A model generated the notes under the pieces. That model did no database searches, had not been told where the DNA came from, and was given only the letters and a program-made list of their open reading frames with translations. Source: Pelodera strongyloides (taxonomy: Eukaryota > Nematoda > Chromadorea > Rhabditida > Rhabditidae). From it: a stretch of 64,000 nucleotides of DNA. Below are positions 25,200-38,472 of this stretch, piece after piece. A program made the translations under genes and the position numbers. Each line of letters opens with the position of its first letter. Position 1 is the stretch's first letter. The stretch covers positions 248,001 through 312,000 of the forward strand of contig JAANDG010000081.1 in assembly GCA_036852015.1 (NCBI GenBank), written 5' to 3'.

Positions 25200-25899
25200 C
25201 TAAAAATCAGATGACTACTGTAGTTGAATTGAACGGTGTTTGGACTCTCTCTCTCTGATCCAGACATAGATACGGTACATATTCACGTTGTTTTGAAAAG
25301 TATACCAGACTACCGCAGGAAATACCAGAATGGGACATAAATTTGCATATAATCCATGAAACTTGACCGGCATAAGTTACAAAATAACGTTAATGCAGAA
25401 CAAAAATAATCAACAAACTAAAACGTTTCTTGGGTCGTGACCAACTGATTGGTTCAGGTCCTCAACCTAGTCTTATATATCTGATATACGTAGGCGCCTA
25501 GACCCGCATAACTTATTTCGTACCAGGTGCAAATTTAAACCGGGGTAAATAGATCGGGCACATGCCTTACTAAAAATGAGTGGGACCCGCTAACTCACAC
25601 TAATTACTTGTGTTGTGTGTTGTTGCGGAAACTTACCGGAAAAACACCTGCTTTTTGAATTTACAACTACGTTTCCAGGTAAATATACCGTCATTTGAGC
25701 TTACATAATTAAGAAGACCAATTATATAATTGATCATTTAATTATCTGTGATTACGTGCGCACATGAAAGTAGGCGGGTCAAGCCTGGGCCATTTTATCT
25801 GTATGTGTATTGAATTGTTTGGGCGTTTTTAATTTTTCGGGCTTGAGCTTATTGGTAGGAAAAGCCAGAGACATGAAGAACTCATACAGTGCTTTTACT

Positions 25900-26032
25900 A
25901 GGTCCCTTATTAGTATGTATGTGTAAGGCACTTCATCTTAGGGTCACCATTTGGTTTTTTTATGTACTCTGTGAACTATTATGCATGTTCCTATTTGTGT
26001 TGTTTCATCACCAATAAATTAGTATTATTATA
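25900..26032 (+). repeat. Dispersed 3'-end-like repeat, copy 2
   Basis: Inverted relative to the copy at 8868-9013 (see there). Ends ACCAATAAATTAGTATTATTAT. Confidence 0.55.
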
Positions 26033-26164
26033 GGAAAATGCTGTACATCTATACGTTCGATGGCACAAAAGAAACACACCAAATCTACCGTAGTTAGATA
26101 GCGGCTATGGAAAGATAAACAACCTACAGAATCCAATACAATTGCAGTGTAAATTAGTAATTAC

Positions 26165-26270
26165 CTGATACTGTAATTGTTGCTGGGTGGAAACGGTAAG
26201 CTGTTGCGGAATACTGTGTCGGAATGGAGAGAGCAGCATTACACGAGAACGTCTGCCAGCATAAGAATGG
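26165..26270 (-). CDS. Probable first or second exon of a longer NR4A isoform
   Basis: Open frame ending in QQLTVSTQQQLQYQ and a CAG|GTAATT donor in phase 0, matching the phase of exon 25107-25199. Either it starts at an in-frame ATG at 26239 (25 codons) or it is entered through a TTGCAG acceptor at 26270. The Gln/Ser-rich content suits a receptor N-terminus. Upstream exons were not found. Confidence 0.45.
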
Positions 26271-27702
26271 CTGCAATTAGCGGGCAATTAAGACGCTTCG
26301 GTAATTTGAACCTGGAAATTTTAGTTACGTAAAATACTGTATGGTATATATGAAATTACAATTATTAATTACGTAAAATACTGTAGTTATATGTAATTGC
26401 AATTATCTATGCGCTCACGTCCTACGACAAAGGGAAATAAAAAAATGTAATTATTACAGAACAATAACCTACCAAACAGAAAGTTTAATCTTTGAACTGG
26501 TAGGTGCACAGTTGTATTTATTAAGTTGCGCCGCAGATACCGTATACCGGGTTGTTTTTGATTTGGCGCGCGGTCAGTGGTTAGAAAATGTGGACCTTAG
26601 TTTCGGGATAGCGGTTTATATGGTCAGGCTAGTGGGCGCGTTTTTCGGTTATAACTCGGGGATAATCTTCTCCAATTAAATTAATACGTCTTTTCTGGAT
26701 TTGTTATGCGTAAAAGGTATTGGGATTAGGATGATAGGATATTGTTAACGAAATAGTGTGGAGATCAGAGAGATCGTCGACATACGACAAAGACGAGTGA
26801 GCGTTAGAATCTATTAGGCCGGCAGAGAACCCCAGAAAGTGTTGACGCAGCTCGGGTGCAAGAGTGTGCTGACGCAGAGTGTGTGCAGATGACCAAAATG
26901 CGTCAAGCAAGACGTCATTTGGAACCAATAACCCAAACTTTTCAATGCTAATCGGCTAATTGATGATGTTGCATAAAGTATTGTCATTTGTATTATTGCT
27001 AATATATGGTAAAACATAGTGAAAAGAAAAACCCTTAATGGTCGACCCGATATGACATGGAACGTCAGAGACAGAGATTATTTTAGAATTATGACATTTA
27101 ATCAAGGACAAACGTTATGGTCACAAGATTAACTGGAAAATTAAAACAATTGTTAGAGACAGAAATTTATAGACCCATATTTTAAACTAATTGTAAGTAG
27201 TTATGGCTATAGATGGCATACAGCAGGGAAAGTCAATATTCGGAGCACCTAACAGATTACTGTAGCCAGTTTTGGGTATTGCGCGCTCAGCTACAGTATC
27301 CACCAATCAGGGAAGGAAAGCAATAGAATCGTCCGTCCCCCGATTCGCTTCCTACGGTAGCTGAGCAAAACTCCAGAAAGAATGAGGGTTGGCGGTTTAG
27401 CTACTGTTTATACATAGTATATATTTCTTGTTTAACATTTCGAGTGTGTTGGCAGGATGCTGGTATTTCTATTTAGAACCAAGAACATTGTTTAGTAAAC
27501 AATGCTTGCATAAGTTAAGCATAAATAATATGGTGCGTCACTTAGTGCTACGTACTAAATATACCTCTCGTTACATGAAAATCACCTGGTTGAAAAAAAG
27601 CCCGGTACATTGTGCGACTCAAAGCGGAACTTTTGTCAGTGCGGAAAAAAATTAATTCTTTCTTGGAAGGCAGTCACCTCTTGATGTCTTCTGATAAATT
27701 GG

Positions 27703-27879
27703 TTAAAGCGAAATAATATCCCGTTTTCGAAAACGCGTCGTGGACGTCTGCATTTTTATGCATCATATGCAAATGAGCATAATTTGGAATAAAAAAATCG
27801 ACCCCACTTTTAGAATAGCTGCATAATAATGCAGTTGTTCACGATGCGTTTCAAAAACCGGCTGGTATTTTCGCTTTAA
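27703..27879. mobile_element. MITE, family 1 (diverged left end)
   Basis: TTAAAGCGAAATAATATCCCG at the left and GGCTGGTATTTTCGCTTTAA at the right; the interior keeps AAACGCGTCGTGGACG. Confidence 0.75.
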
Positions 27880-28129
27880 TAATAATGTTTGTGGACCTTT
27901 GTGGAGCTAATTTCTTTCTTTATTATGATGATATCGTAAAAAAAGCAAGATTTGTCCACGAGTGAATTATCCACGAGTGAATTACGCTCGAGCGGGCGTC
28001 GTAAAAGCTTAATATTCACGGATTCAGACCGTTTTGTACATATTTACAAACAAATAAACATTGCTGAAAATGGCCGGGTCTACTCTTGATACGTGTGTGT
28101 ATTCTTCCTGTCTTGAATCCCTCCTCCAC

Positions 28130-28300
28130 ATAAAATGACGTCGGTTTCGATATTCACTTCAACTGCATCTGCGGCGTATCTGTCGACCGTTTAATTATGT
28201 CCACGTGTTGGACGTTCTATGACGTCACGACGGCCGCGACCTCCCCCTCGTCTTAATAAGTGTTTGTTCTCTCAATGCCAGCTGGCAACAGCTCGCCACC
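28130..28300 (-). promoter_or_regulatory. Candidate promoter patch with CRE and E-box
   Basis: A GC-richer island has a perfect cAMP response element TGACGTCA (28220-28227), a half-like TGACGTCG (28136-28143) and a CACGTG E-box near 28202. It lies about 2 kb upstream of the upstream NR4A exons. CREB control of NR4A genes is established in mammals; applying it here is inference. Confidence 0.3.
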
Positions 28301-29361
28301 CATATTGCGTCATTTCTCACGGCACTCTTCTGAAGTCACGCTATCTCATCTGATGTCCATTTATCCACGTTCTCTTCAGTATTCTGGAGTGGACGTTCGA
28401 ACTGCACCCTCCGCAGAAGGCGCACTATTTCTACGTTCCCACATCAGAATCCAGAGCAGAGTACAGAGAACACGGGTCAGACGTTTTCCATGGCAGACAC
28501 ACAGGGTAGGATGCAAAAAGTGACGAGAGTACGGTGATACCGTACTGGGAAGAGAAGCAGAGAAAGAAAGCAGGATGAGAGAACAGTGTTACAGTACGGT
28601 AGGGGAGGAAGAGAGTCAGAGAAAGAAAGCCGAGCGAGTGTAATGTAATACATACTGTATGGCAGGGAAGAGAAGCAGGAAGAGACAGAGTAAACAAATA
28701 GTACGGTATCCTCGAAAGATTATTGGCTACCGCGTTGGTTACGGTACAGACCGTGAGAGGACAGGGAGAATTAGTTCCTTGTGCTCTAGATGTTCTTCCG
28801 CAACATGACGCGAATAAATAGGACATATGCATTTAACTCTTACGAATAAAGCCTCAAGGTAGAACACAAATACAAATTAACGATTGACCAATTGGTCAAT
28901 ACTTTGGTTGGCTGGTTTTTTCCATCTATTCCTACTGCACTCTTTTTCTACTCTTCCACTACGTCTCGGAAAACAAACAAATTTGCATAAATCGACAAGC
29001 GCCCAACTACTCTCGAACATTTGAGCTTACTGCTTACGAACAGATTAAAAAATATTAACCTTTATTTTGTTTTAATACGCAGGTCCACTTCGTAATAACT
29101 GTCTTTTTACCATATCATGTGTGTAAATAAATCCGTCTTATTTATTTTTCTCCTATGAGTATCCCCCTCCAAAAGGTTGCAAATTAACATCTAAATCTGG
29201 TTTAGCGGCTTCCAAATCCCCTGAAAAATGGTTGTGCGCTTTTTTAATTGCTGACGCCGTTTCGGTTTTGTGCGCATTTCGTTAATCTGGGCTAGATCGT
29301 CAGTGTATTATAAATTCCAGATTGTTTTTGGGAATCTACTAAACATGAGACATCGTGAAGC

Positions 29362-29545
29362 CTATAGTATTGTAACCACTTTGGGATATTTGCATATGAT
29401 GTGCATCGTGCATATACTATGTATCCTATGTAAATTTGGTGCCGGAAGCTTGCCATCAAATTTGGTCACCAAATTTGCATAGGGTGCATAGAATATGAGT
29501 ATCATATTGCAAATGTTCCAAAGTACTTCCGATACTGCTTTAATA
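29362..29545. repeat. Decayed hairpin element (family 2)
   Basis: TATTTGCATATGATGTGC and a matching GTATCATATTGCAAATG, with CACTTTGG / CCAAAGTA outside them, flank an imperfect foldback. It resembles the well-preserved elements at 30726 and 51445. Confidence 0.45.
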
Positions 29546-30725
29546 CAAAACAAATAGGTTCTTTGGATAGATAAGCTTCACTTACGTAGATACTAATTGG
29601 ACAATTTGATTTAGATGTTGCAAAGTTGATTTGAAAAGTAATAAGTAATTAAATGTTGTTTTTCCATTATAACATTGAATAAGAGCTTAAGATCATCTTG
29701 CAAGAAAAGAAAAGGATAAACTAATGGGCGATTTAGGATTTACGTCCAATGAAATCATTTCAATTATTTGTGCCGCGTAGACGTAATTGAAATTAAATAA
29801 ATAAATTAAATACAGGATTAGCGATTTTTACCTAACTTTAATTTGTGTTTTCACTTAACCTTTTAACCGATCTATAAGCCGCTTTGTGTTGAGTTTGGTC
29901 CGCATTTGCGTAGTTAGTATATTTTCCGATTATCAACATTATCATTTTTCCGTTAAATTATGAAGTTTGTAACAAAATTAGTAAATTATTTTTCAATATT
30001 TTTAATTTTGCAAGGGCTTCACGGCCAAAAATGTACACCAAAGCAAAATTCTAATGCCAGTAGCCAGTATTATAGTACATGCGCTAGTAGTTTGTTGTTC
30101 GAATTACTGTGGGTGGAGGTATATTACGGATGCTAGAATTTGAGGAAGTTGGCTAGATAGATACTGATTCTTCGGCATGCCGTAGTGTGCATTAATGTTA
30201 TGTATATTTATGCTCTTTGTTCTTCTGTTATTTTTGCTGATGGGTATTCGCTAATGCACGAAAATGCATCATGTTTTACTGCGTCGAAGCACTCAAGCTT
30301 ATTGGTGATTTGATTTCTAGCATTACTTTTTTCTCAAAGAAACTCAAGCTTATCGTTGCATGTGGCTTAATTTGCCAACCTCTTATCATAATTTTATATG
30401 ATGCACACTTATATTTTGTATAATGTGGCAATAAATTATTATTATTATTATTTAATGGAAAAAATACGGAGAAAAATAAGTGAAGTTCGCGAACAATGCA
30501 AGTTTGCATTTAGTTTTTGTTTAAAATTGTTTACTTCTTTCTACGGTCGCGGCCTCATAAATAAGACAAACTATGATAATCAGCTGAGGTACACGTACAC
30601 ATTCGCACCAATTCAACGACGTACTTTCGTTGTTCGACTAAAACAAATACTTTCCACTACACACATACGAATATTTGAAGAGGAGGGGTTGTATTTTGCA
30701 AAAACAAACGAACTATTCTACTGAA

Positions 30726-30824
30726 TTAAAGCGAAATGTTAGCCCCTTTGGAAAATTTGCATATGATACATAGGATTTGCTTATCATATGCAAATTTTCC
30801 AAAGGGGCTAGCATTTCGCTTTAA
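30726..30824. mobile_element. Hairpin MITE, family 2 (99 bp)
   Basis: Almost the whole element is a palindrome: TTAAAGCGAAATGTTAGCCC at one end and GGCTAGCATTTCGCTTTAA at the other, with TTTGGAAAATTTGCATATGA repeated in reverse. The outer 12 bases are those of family 1. Confidence 0.85.
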
Positions 30825-31063
30825 AATAGGAGCAAACTTTCATGCGGTACATCTTCTGCCCCCACTTCGCACAGTTTGAGTTCTCGATAGTTCCCCATAT
30901 ATCCTCCCATGTTTTGTTATTATTCTGTCGGGCCCCGGAATTGAACTTCCGACCTTTTTCCTCTCAATTTGCTCCGGTGATGCGGGGGTGAAAGTGACAT
31001 GAGCATATCACGTCAGTTCGGGTGGGGGTGCCGACAAGGCGCTGAGAAGGAAACGGGGAAATA

Positions 31064-31112
31064 GTGAGAGAAAGAGAGAGAAAGAGGGAGAGAGAGGGAG
31101 AGAGAGTAACAG
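31064..31112. repeat. GA microsatellite
   Basis: (GA)n with GGGAGAGA units. Frames through it are compositional only. Confidence 0.8.
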
Positions 31113-32007
31113 AGGGAATACGGTTGACTTCACTTATTAAGGGTAGTGCCAGCAAGAACGAATCAAAGAACTCTTGTTTCTGCAAACGAGCGGAGGTGGG
31201 TGGCCAACCAAGAACCGATTGGTGCGAAAGTGCGGCTAAGGTGCCGAAATGGGAGCGCACCAAAGTGCACCACCGGAAGTCGGGCAGGCATGGTGCATGG
31301 TGCGTGCCAAAGTCTAGTTTTAGGGATCAGACATCATTTGTGGTAACTAGGACATTATTACGATACTTGGCGCAATGGTCAGCGTAACCAGCTATAATTC
31401 CATGTTTGTGTGGTATCATATAAAAACAGAGTATTGAGTATTTCATGAAAAAGCAGAATATAACGAAAGTAAGTACAACATCAACTTCACCTAGTTTGAA
31501 ATTGAACCTCAATTAAATTGTTTATTCTATCTATGGAAATTGACTAAATTTCCCTGATACGCTACTATGTTTTGATAATGATAATACCATAGTCTATATG
31601 CTTGAATTAGATCTTTGACAGGACAAGCTCGCCAATCATGTTCACTTTTTCCTAAACTACGACTACAGACAACAACTACAAACGCAGGCTAACATTGCAA
31701 CGCAGGCTGCGTTGAAATATTAGTTTACAGCTTCTTTTAATTAATTAATTACTTTAGTTCATGACACTATAATTATAATGAAGCCCTCCTATGTAGACTA
31801 TGGTGAATATATACGTCGTACGTAATACATACTACTACAAATGTTTCTCCACGTTGACCATCAGAGGGGGTCCATTATTCTATTATGAATGTCGCATATC
31901 CACCTTCACCCGATAGACTATGTGGGTGGTCGTTCTATATCTCCGCTTCAGTGCATACTCTTGCATGTTCTCATCACATCAGAATGGGACATGGGGCCCT
32001 CTCTCCC

Positions 32008-32045
32008 TCTCCTTCTCCCTCTTCCTCCCTCTCTCTCTCCCCCCC

Positions 32046-32080
<35 letters not shown>

Positions 32081-32273
32081 TCTCTCTCTCCTCTCTCTCT
32101 CCCTCTCCCCCACTGCAACATATTGCAAAGAAGGAAGTGCGTCACAGAACGCACACCCTCACAAAGAATGTCGGAATCCCACATCATCCAAAACATCATC
32201 GTTGAGCTAGCACATGCGAGCTTCGGAAATTTAGAATGCTGAAGTTAGTAGTAAACATTTAAATTACACTATA

Positions 32274-32326
<53 letters not shown>
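32008..32326. repeat. Two CT microsatellites
   Basis: CT tracts at about 32008-32112 and 32275-32326, the second nearly pure. The intervening 160 bp looks unique. Confidence 0.9.
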
Positions 32327-32328
<2 letters not shown>

Positions 32329-32857
32329 CGCCTCTGATCTAATGGCGTGATCGTGTGATGCACACAATGAGAGAGAAAGAATCCAAAGACTTTCAGATTC
32401 TTAATTTTGTTAGATAGTATAATGTTTTTTTTTTGGGTAGATTTTCACTGGAAGTTTGCAGCTCCCTGTGGTCAGATTTTGGTCAGAAAGAAGACTACGA
32501 AAACCTATGGTAAAAACCACGGTGTATTTCGCTGCTATTTGTAAGATAAATAAGTGAGTTAGCTAAGAGCATTAGCAGGAACAAACTTTAAAAAAAATGA
32601 AAAACACGTATGAAGACAACAACATACTAATATAAGGGTACCACAGGCTCCTATGAGGGAGTTGATCCAGATAGCCACTTAAGTGGGTTCTATATAGATA
32701 AACTGAGGTTTAAGCTTAGAAAGTTTGCTGGCCCTTTAAAGCGTAGGAGACATTTGTTGCGTGTCTGTGTATGAATTTGCTGTTAACCATTATTCCAACA
32801 TGCAAATTCTCTTTCTCTTAAATCCTTTCGAGACATAAATTTGCACTCCCCCATGTT

Positions 32858-32960
32858 TTGCCGGGGAATGTCCTGTGAGTTCTAGGTGCTTTTCTTCTGT
32901 GCAATAAATTGATAAAATATGCTCTCTGAAAAATATTTGAGAAATTCATAGCCACTTCCT
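32858..32960. repeat. Fragment related to foldback element B
   Basis: TTTGCCGGGGAATGTCCTG, then TGAGTTCTAGGTGC, resembles the right arm of element B (53890-53980). Only one arm is recognisable. Confidence 0.45.
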
Positions 32961-33907
32961 TCCAATGGGTGATGTTATGACGAGGATAACGCGAAATCAA
33001 AACGCGAACTAGCCAACGAGACTTGCAAGTATCTGATTATATAAAAGAGTTTACTTTTTTGTTTGTGTGAACGAAACGAAAATTAGAATATCTAAAGGGC
33101 TATAAAAGGGGGGTCGAAGCCCAGTCTTGAGCATGCGAAATCGAATCTTATTTCATGACTTTTCAAGATACGTTGCAAGTGTTTCACACAGTGTGCTCCC
33201 CGTTCCTGCATTTCAAACTTTGAAAGTCGCCTCAGGCGGAGATAGCCGTCTGGTGATATATGATGCAAGTATGAAGGATAACTAAGTAGCTTTAAAGGGA
33301 GTATGTAACCAGTCAAAATGCCTTGGTGCCACTAGATTAACCTTTAGAAGTAGAAGCTGATAAGTTCGTTTCACATAATAATAGGAGGTAAGTAGCACAC
33401 CATTGTAAAAACTAGTGAGGTAAGAATCCATAGCGTTAATAACGACAATGACATAAAAGCACCCTATTATATATTACAGTATCCATACAAACATAAGTAC
33501 TATAAACATAATGCCTTATATAGATGTAGAATAACATGTAAATATACAGATACAATATAAATATAAATATAACTCGGGGTACGGTAGCTTGCGCCTACGC
33601 TCCATCCACGGCACGGTGCATGCAAATGAAGTGTATGATGTGCGAGTGACCCACTGGGTCTTTTGACTTTCAAAAAAGAGAGGGCGGAGCAGAGTGGGTC
33701 GCGGGCCCACTTTCCAGATGATATAATTTACTTTGGGACAACCCCGGAGAGAGTGCGGAGAGGGCAGAGATAGAGAGAGAGGGTTCCAAATTAGAATGAC
33801 GCGATGCTTTTATGTTCTGAAAGAGGGTGGAGTTGACCCGGATATCTGTTTCAGAAACGTGTGGTCCTCGGAGAGCCAACTCTGGAAGGCGGGCTCCAGC
33901 TCCTGCA

Positions 33908-33917
33908 GAGAGATAGA

Positions 33918-33951
<34 letters not shown>

Positions 33952-34130
33952 TAGCGTCATTTACAAATATCCGAACACACAAAACATGCACCCGAATTTT
34001 TGAAATTGAATTTGCTCGATTAGGCAGATCCGCCTACACTTATAATATGTACTATGATCAGTTGATCTACCTTGACAAAAGAGAATTAAAGAGAGAGAGA
34101 GAGAGAGAGAGAGAGTTGGAGAGAGACAGA
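33908..34130. repeat. Two GA microsatellites
   Basis: GA tracts at 33908-33953 (with ATAGAGAG interruptions) and about 34089-34130. Confidence 0.85.
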
Positions 34131-35869
34131 GAAGCGAGGGTATTTCAGCCTATGATCAAGCTAGAAACATTGTATAGGATAAAGCATTTGCCATATGATG
34201 TAGGTAGAATACAGTCCCGTGTTGATATGTGTTAAAGGCGATTTGTCCACTCTAACTAAAAGGACAGTGTCCTAAAATGGAAAACTCTACGCTAGAAGTC
34301 CAAAAAATGACAAGCGATGAATTCAGATAACGCTAGCTACGTTCATTCTCATCGTGTAGCTCGCGATGTCAGATGCCCAAGTGCATGATCGTGCATCTTA
34401 CAGCCAGTTGTAGCACAAACTTGACGAACGTAACTGTGACGTTTTACCGTGTTGTACAATTTACGATGATCTTTCTGTGAACATTCCTTTAAATGTACGT
34501 ATGCTTTTGCATGTAGTAAACTCCAAATTTGCAGAAATTATCATAAAAAGATGGAGTTTGGCAATGAGAAGACCTGTGCCAGGTCCTGGCGAGCAAGCGT
34601 CGTTTGTTTTGCTGCATGCAAAGGTGATAGAATTATAAAAATGGTAAAAAAATGTTGAAAAAAAGTAAAAAAAAAAGGTCAACATCAGGCTTCAGGCTTC
34701 CCATATAATATACTCGTAGTGAAACCGCCAGGGAATCAATTTCAAGGCACCATATACATACAAATACATAGGTACGTACGTAATTTCATGCATGTTGATA
34801 CCAGTATCCAGTATCCATCTATGTGCTCACCACGTAGGCGATATAAAGTGCTCGCTTAAAGTCTATTCATCATATATTATGTGCAAACGATCCTCTCTAA
34901 ACACACACTCACGTAAAAAAAATATGATATGCCGTCATGAGTATTTTATCTTCTTTACTCGACACATTTACATACGGAATAAAACATTAGGCAATTAGGT
35001 CATGGGAAGTGGGTCTTTTGGCGAGTGCGTGAATAATTAAACGATGAGCTAATTAGAATACTTGGAGGGCGGGGAGGGGTCTACTTTAGCTAGCACGTCA
35101 TAGGTCAGAAGCAGGTCCCCATTCAAATTACACATCTAAACTAGAATATGATAAGTGCCGTAGTGCAAAGAAGGATAGATTAGAATACGACATTGAAAGG
35201 ATAAGAGTACTGTATCTTACTTGGGAAAACACACAATTTTTGTATGCGATTTGTGATATAAAATGAAATGACTTGAACATGAATACATGAATACATAATA
35301 TAAAAATATTCTTCGGTCACAACAACGAAACAAAGAGAATTTAAAGTCGACATCGGCTTTAATTAATACAGTGTATATAACTAAAATATAAATAACACAA
35401 CTATGTAGTGCTTTTGCAAGTGGAAGGGAAATAAAAATAGCATTGTTGCACTATATTGTGCGTGCATCCCTAATTATAAACACTAGGGACATCGAAATGC
35501 AGTAAAAAAAACGAAATAAATGTCAGACCTTTACCTAATTGCGATGTTTATGAATATGTGTGCTATTTTGAACAACGCTGCCCTATCTTACTCTTTGCTA
35601 AAAGCCAACATTCTATATTTACTGGCGTTCTACAAAGTTTGTTCATCCCATAAAGTTTGATTTTTATGTTATAGGTTACATACAGAAGTATAAGTAAGCT
35701 AGGTGGCTAAGCCGGGAAAACTGTAAGGTCGGTTACATAAGTTAGCGAAGCCTGGCTAAGGTCCATGAGCCATTATAGGTTCATAATAATTCTATAAAGA
35801 AGGTTCTTATACTCGGGAAAGAAAAATAGCTAGTTATAATTATGGGGTTTCAAAGTATGCTGAAAACTT

Positions 35870-35999
35870 ACCGTATTTTGGAACTACATGAGAATATGTT
35901 TTTAATTTTTTCATATTATATATGCAGGTTTCGTGCAAAAATACGGTAGTATTGACAGAATCACACCGATTTTTTGGGAGAATTTGAAACCCCATAACT
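35870..35999 (-). repeat. Dispersed repeat 'GATTCTGTCAATACTACCGT', copy 3
   Basis: Reverse-complement copy of the sequence at 24758-24888: CGGTAGTATTGACAGAATCAC and TTTCATATTATATATGCAGG are visible on the plus strand. Confidence 0.65.
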
Positions 36000-36429
36000 C
36001 AATTGACTAAGTCGAAGTGAATATGTATTCGTACTATGTACTGGATATTAAAATAATAATCCACCTTTCTTTTATAAAATTTACTTGCAATGCTCCGCCT
36101 ATCTTATTTTTTTCTTAAAAATAATCGACGTAAATTCTCCGTCACGACATTTTTCAACGAAAATAATAATGATATCATATTAAAATTATTATTTTGTCAT
36201 AGTACTGAACTATTTTGATGCATACACATCTACGTCAGAATTCAAGATCAAAATTGTCCCAAAATTATTTATTTTTAAATTTTTATTTCGGCTCAGCCGA
36301 CTCGGCCAGCGTATTGAATTACACAAGTCGTGTTTTAGTAGTTCTGACCACGTAATTTTTCTTTACACCAAGAGTACACGTGGGGTGTAGGCGTCTGCCT
36401 TTTGTTGAGAATTTGTCCTTAGTAGAAGC

Positions 36430-36545
36430 ATACTTTAGCGATAGGCTATATGCTACCGCTAGGCGCTATAGAGTTAACCAGTAGGCGCTATGAGGTTTAC
36501 CCGTTTACCAATAGGTCCTATAGCTGAGCTGAGGTAACCGAGAGC
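36430..36545. repeat. Degenerate AGGCGCTAT repeat
   Basis: Words related to TAGGCGCTATAGAG recur four to five times with variable spacing. No function visible. Confidence 0.35.
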
Positions 36546-37022
36546 ACTCCCTGGTAATGCTAAGGTTTATGTTAGTAACTGACCGTAAGTATTGTAAAAT
36601 TGGCAAAAGTACTGTATTTCCAGATTTTGCATATCCTTGAATTAGCGACACCATACCCATACCGTCAGGTTATTGCTAAGGTCGCCTACTGTAGATTTAG
36701 AATTACCGTATCACGTCACCGAATATCGCGTGTGTAGTGTCGCGGGGGTGAAAACCTGGAAACCTAGGGCAGCTTACTAAAAATAGGGCTGATTTCCTTA
36801 TACATATTATATTGGGTATATTATTTTCCTTTAAAAACTTGCAAGCAGCTGGTTTCTGGAAGTATATTTAATAATTATTGCCCATAATATAGATTAATTC
36901 ATAATTATCTGTGTTACTTTACTTACGATGGAATACATCATATAATAAAGGTCACCAGTTAATTTCCGGGTTTGAGCTGAACTACTTCCGAGTTTTGGGT
37001 TTAGGGCCATTGACCCAAACTT

Positions 37023-37075
37023 TGTCTCTCTGCGCTCTCTCTCTCTCTCTCTCTCTCTTCTCTTCCTTTCTCTCC
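37023..37075. repeat. CT microsatellite
   Basis: (CT)n with TTC interruptions. Confidence 0.85.
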
Positions 37076-37207
37076 ATTTTTACAATACATCATTTGGGGG
37101 TCGTTTGGCCAAAACACGTCAGCATTTTTTTGATACTTTTCTGAACTCGTCCTTGCAACATAATTAATTGGTCGAACGTAGTATAGAGTATAGTAAACAT
37201 TTAAAAC

Positions 37208-37388
37208 TTAAAGCGAAATACCGGCCGGTTTTTGAAACACATCCAGTAGACCAGCATTCTTATGCAGCGTATGCAAATGAACATAAATTAGAATAAAAAA
37301 TCGAGCTAAATTCTAGCAAATGAGCATAAATACGTAAGAATCAGTTATCTACAATGCGTTTCAAAAACCGGCCAGTATTTCGCTTTAA
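37208..37388. mobile_element. MITE, family 1 (well preserved)
   Basis: TTAAAGCGAAATACCGGCCG at the left and CCGGCCAGTATTTCGCTTTAA at the right, 181 bp. The interior reads in the opposite sense to most copies (GTAGACCAGCATTCTTATGC next to the left end), so it is an inverted insertion. Confidence 0.92.
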
Positions 37389-37433
37389 TGGAAAGAAACT
37401 TAGAGAAAGTATACTTATTTTTACTAAAGGAGG

Positions 37434-37852
37434 AGGCTCACGAGAATGAAGTGCTCAAATAGTTTCCTTTTATCGAACTATGATGGTATTAAATTCCGAA
37501 AGACATACTTTACAAAGCAAAAGCTTTTAATTGGGAGGAGTAAATCAATATAAGACTATGAAGTCTATAAAAATTTTGGATCGTAGTAAATAGTTGATTT
37601 CCATAGTGGGCATTCAAATTTTTGCCGGCTTGAAACATGACTTGTAAATTTGCATTCCCACTATGAAAATCAACTATTTACTACGATCCAAAATTTTTAC
37701 AGACTTAATAGTTTTATATTGATTTACTCCTTCCAATTAAAAGCCTTTGCTTCGTAAAGTATGTCTTTCGGAATTTAATACCATCATCTTTCGATAAAAG
37801 GAAACTATTTGAGCACTTCATTCTCGTGAGCCTCCTCCTTTAAAAGTGTCCG
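37434..37852. mobile_element. Long foldback element, about 419 bp
   Basis: The left arm begins AAAGGAGGAGGCTCACGAG and the right arm ends CTCGTGAGCCTCCTCCTTTA. The arms pair over about 190 bp each, including AAATAGTTGATTTCCATAGTG and its reverse, around a short loop near 37630. No ORF. A related half-end sits at about 39065 (TTAAAGGAGGATGTTCACG). Confidence 0.9.
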
Positions 37853-38469
37853 CCGGACCTTTATCCAAGCAAGACTTAACCTAGCGTGTAAATAATCACA
37901 ATTCCGAGTAAACTATAAAATCTGGCACCCACTAACACTCTCCTTCTGTCCGAAAGTTCGTTCACACAGCCATCGTACTTGGTCCTCAACAACGTTTGTC
38001 CAAGTTATGAAACTTGTCTGCATTAACGCTTCCTGCCTTATTACTTCTTTGTTTTGTTGTCGAAAAATATTTTGCAAGGGAAACGTGGGCGCAATTTTAA
38101 TTACTCTCGGAAGTTTTCTTCAGCATAGTTATTACGTAGCCGTTAGCAATTAAGGGCGCCCTTAAAATAGATATAGGTGCTTATTTTAGTCGCATCACTC
38201 CTATTTTGAGTGTGAATTGTGCTCTTCAAAAAAAAGAAACATTGATGTGGGTAATTAGTTTGAGAAGAAATTATCTTGTGGACAACGTCACCCCCTTTTT
38301 AGGGCGTAAATAAAATTGTAAACAAAAGCGAGTGTAAGGAGGAGAGGTCAGGAACTCGATATGGACCAAAAATAGATAGATGCTCGGTTTGAACGGCCTA
38401 ACAAGATGCCAACCACGTATGTTAGATGTTGTTTTTGTTCTTGCTTCATCACATAATGTAGCGTATATG

Positions 38470-38472
<3 letters not shown>

